A stretch of DNA of 64,000 nucleotides from Clostridia bacterium (GTDB taxonomy: Bacteria; Bacillota; Clostridia; TANB77; CAG-465). The position numbers and the translations under genes were made by a program. Shown piece by piece: positions 63,446 to 64,000 of this stretch. How positions within the stretch are numbered: position 1 is the stretch's first letter; every line of letters begins with the position of its first letter. A model generated the notes under the pieces. The model was not told the origin of the DNA. It did not search any database and saw nothing but the letters and a program-made list of their open reading frames with translations. The DNA is taken from NCBI GenBank assembly GCA_029256705.1, contig JAQSXK010000001.1:297740-361739 (forward strand), read 5' to 3'.

Positions 63446-63856
63446 CTATTTTAATAAATATTCATATTTTTTAATAATTCTATTCCATTCTTCTTCAGTA
63501 ATTCCACCACAAATATATTTCTCATAAATATTATATAAGCATATTTTTATATATTCTTCATTATGCCAGCTTGAAAAAATTTCATTAAATAATATATCTG
63601 GACTGCCACAAAACTCATAAACATATTCAATTTTTTGCTTATTTAAATTAAATCCCCTTTTAATCATTTCATCAGTCACTAATTTAGAATAACTAGAAAA
63701 GTGGTTCAAGGGATAATTCATTACTTTATTTACTAAAATATGATTTGGAAAGCCTTTTTTCTTTATACTACCAATTATAGCTATAATTTCTCTCCATTGT
63801 GAAAGTAATTGTTTATTTGGAAGATATTTTATTAATTCTTTAGACCATAACCTCAT
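63446..63856 (-). CDS. TIGR02328-like protein (pyrimidine dimer DNA glycosylase superfamily-like)
   Basis: The 136-residue protein begins MRLWSKELIKYLPNKQLLSQ WRE, closely like the family that starts with RLWHxxLIPxLPxxQLLxQWRE, related to T4 endonuclease V-type pyrimidine dimer glycosylases. NHILVNKVMNYPLNHFSSY and a C-terminal GGITEEEWNRI segment also fit. Enzymatic activity has not been shown for this subgroup as far as I know. GAGGAG precedes the ATG. Confidence 0.75.
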   Translation of the reverse strand: MRLWSKELIKYLPNKQLLSQWREIIAIIGSIKKKGFPNHILVNKVMNYPLNHFSSYSKLVTDEMIKRGFNLNKQKIEYVYEFCGSPDILFNEIFSSWHNEEYIKICLYNIYEKYICGGITEEEWNRIIKKYEYLLK

Positions 63857-63904
63857 ATCTTTTTTCTCCTCTTTAATAGTATCTATTAATTAATGTAAAA
63901 TATA

Positions 63905-63941
63905 ACAAAAAAGCACTACAAAACATAAATGCTTGTAATGC
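63905..63941 (-). terminator. Terminator after tRNA-Asn
   Basis: On the minus strand GCATTACAA pairs with TTGTAGTGC (one wobble), followed by TTTTTTG. Confidence 0.8.
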
Positions 63942-63946
63942 TACTT

Positions 63947-64000
63947 TGGCTCCTCAAATAGGACTCGAACCTATGACCCTGCGGTTAACAGCCGCATGCT
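63947..64000 (-). tRNA. tRNA-Asn (GTT), 5' end outside window
   Basis: The minus strand shows the anticodon stem-loop GCGGCTGTTAACCGC with anticodon GTT at 63989-63987, the T-arm GGTTCGAGTCC, and an encoded CCA end (63949-63947). The acceptor 5' strand and most of the D-arm lie beyond base 64000. Confidence 0.95.

Overview
The window is about 72% A+T and carries a complete-looking SpoIIIA sporulation locus (spoIIIAA to spoIIIAH) and spore maturation genes spmA/spmB. It also has RNase J, SigA-type promoters (TTGACA-N17-TATAAT) and AGGAGG ribosome binding sites. This points to an endospore-forming, low-GC Firmicute of the Clostridia type; prepilin-like surface proteins and many orphan small genes would suit an uncultured gut lineage, but I cannot place it more precisely. 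No transposase, integrase, phage module or CRISPR array was seen.

Layout. 1-7.0 kb: 3' part of asd, an SPL-family radical SAM gene, and a drug-type ABC-2 exporter (one ATPase, two permeases) divergent from a LiaS/LiaR-like two-component system with repeats in the shared promoter region. 7-16 kb: HelD, a monofunctional transglycosylase, a zinc uptake operon (Fur/Zur regulator, ZnuA, ZnuC, ZnuB, and a DUF1980-like protein), and a membrane glycosyltransferase. 16-24 kb: cysteine desulfurase, IleRS, GluRS and RNase J in one direction. 24-34 kb: a pilin-like protein, an orphan helix-turn-helix gene, an HdeD-like membrane protein joined to a putative papain-like domain, and a glycolytic operon gap-pgk-orf-tpiA-gpmI-orf-eno with two unrecognised genes. 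34-39 kb: DinB broken by a +1 frameshift, then a five-gene membrane-lipid-type operon with a Tes-like radical SAM enzyme, an ICMT-like methyltransferase, DUF4395 and an Lgt paralogue. 39-52 kb: orphan genes, a ureohydrolase/Mur-ligase pair, exported beta-propeller and RCC1-repeat proteins, flavin reductase, FemX-like enzyme and CysRS. 52-60 kb: the spoIIIA operon (spoIIIAE interrupted by a +1 frameshift), an MFS protein and spmAB. 60-64 kb: a mini ferredoxin-thioredoxin-reductase-like protein, two HD phosphohydrolases, unknown genes and the 3' part of tRNA-Asn.

The most unusual observations are these. (1) The only two broken conserved genes, dinB and spoIIIAE, both need a +1 shift and both are interrupted at a CGG codon; I found no other in-frame CGG in the large housekeeping genes. 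(2) The Tes-like/Lgt-like/ICMT-like/DUF4395 operon may be an undescribed lipid-modification system. (3) A pilin-like N-terminal module is shared by a stand-alone protein and a large RCC1-repeat protein. (4) Three orphan genes share extended -10 promoters, and the codon use of at least the first is unlike that of its neighbours.
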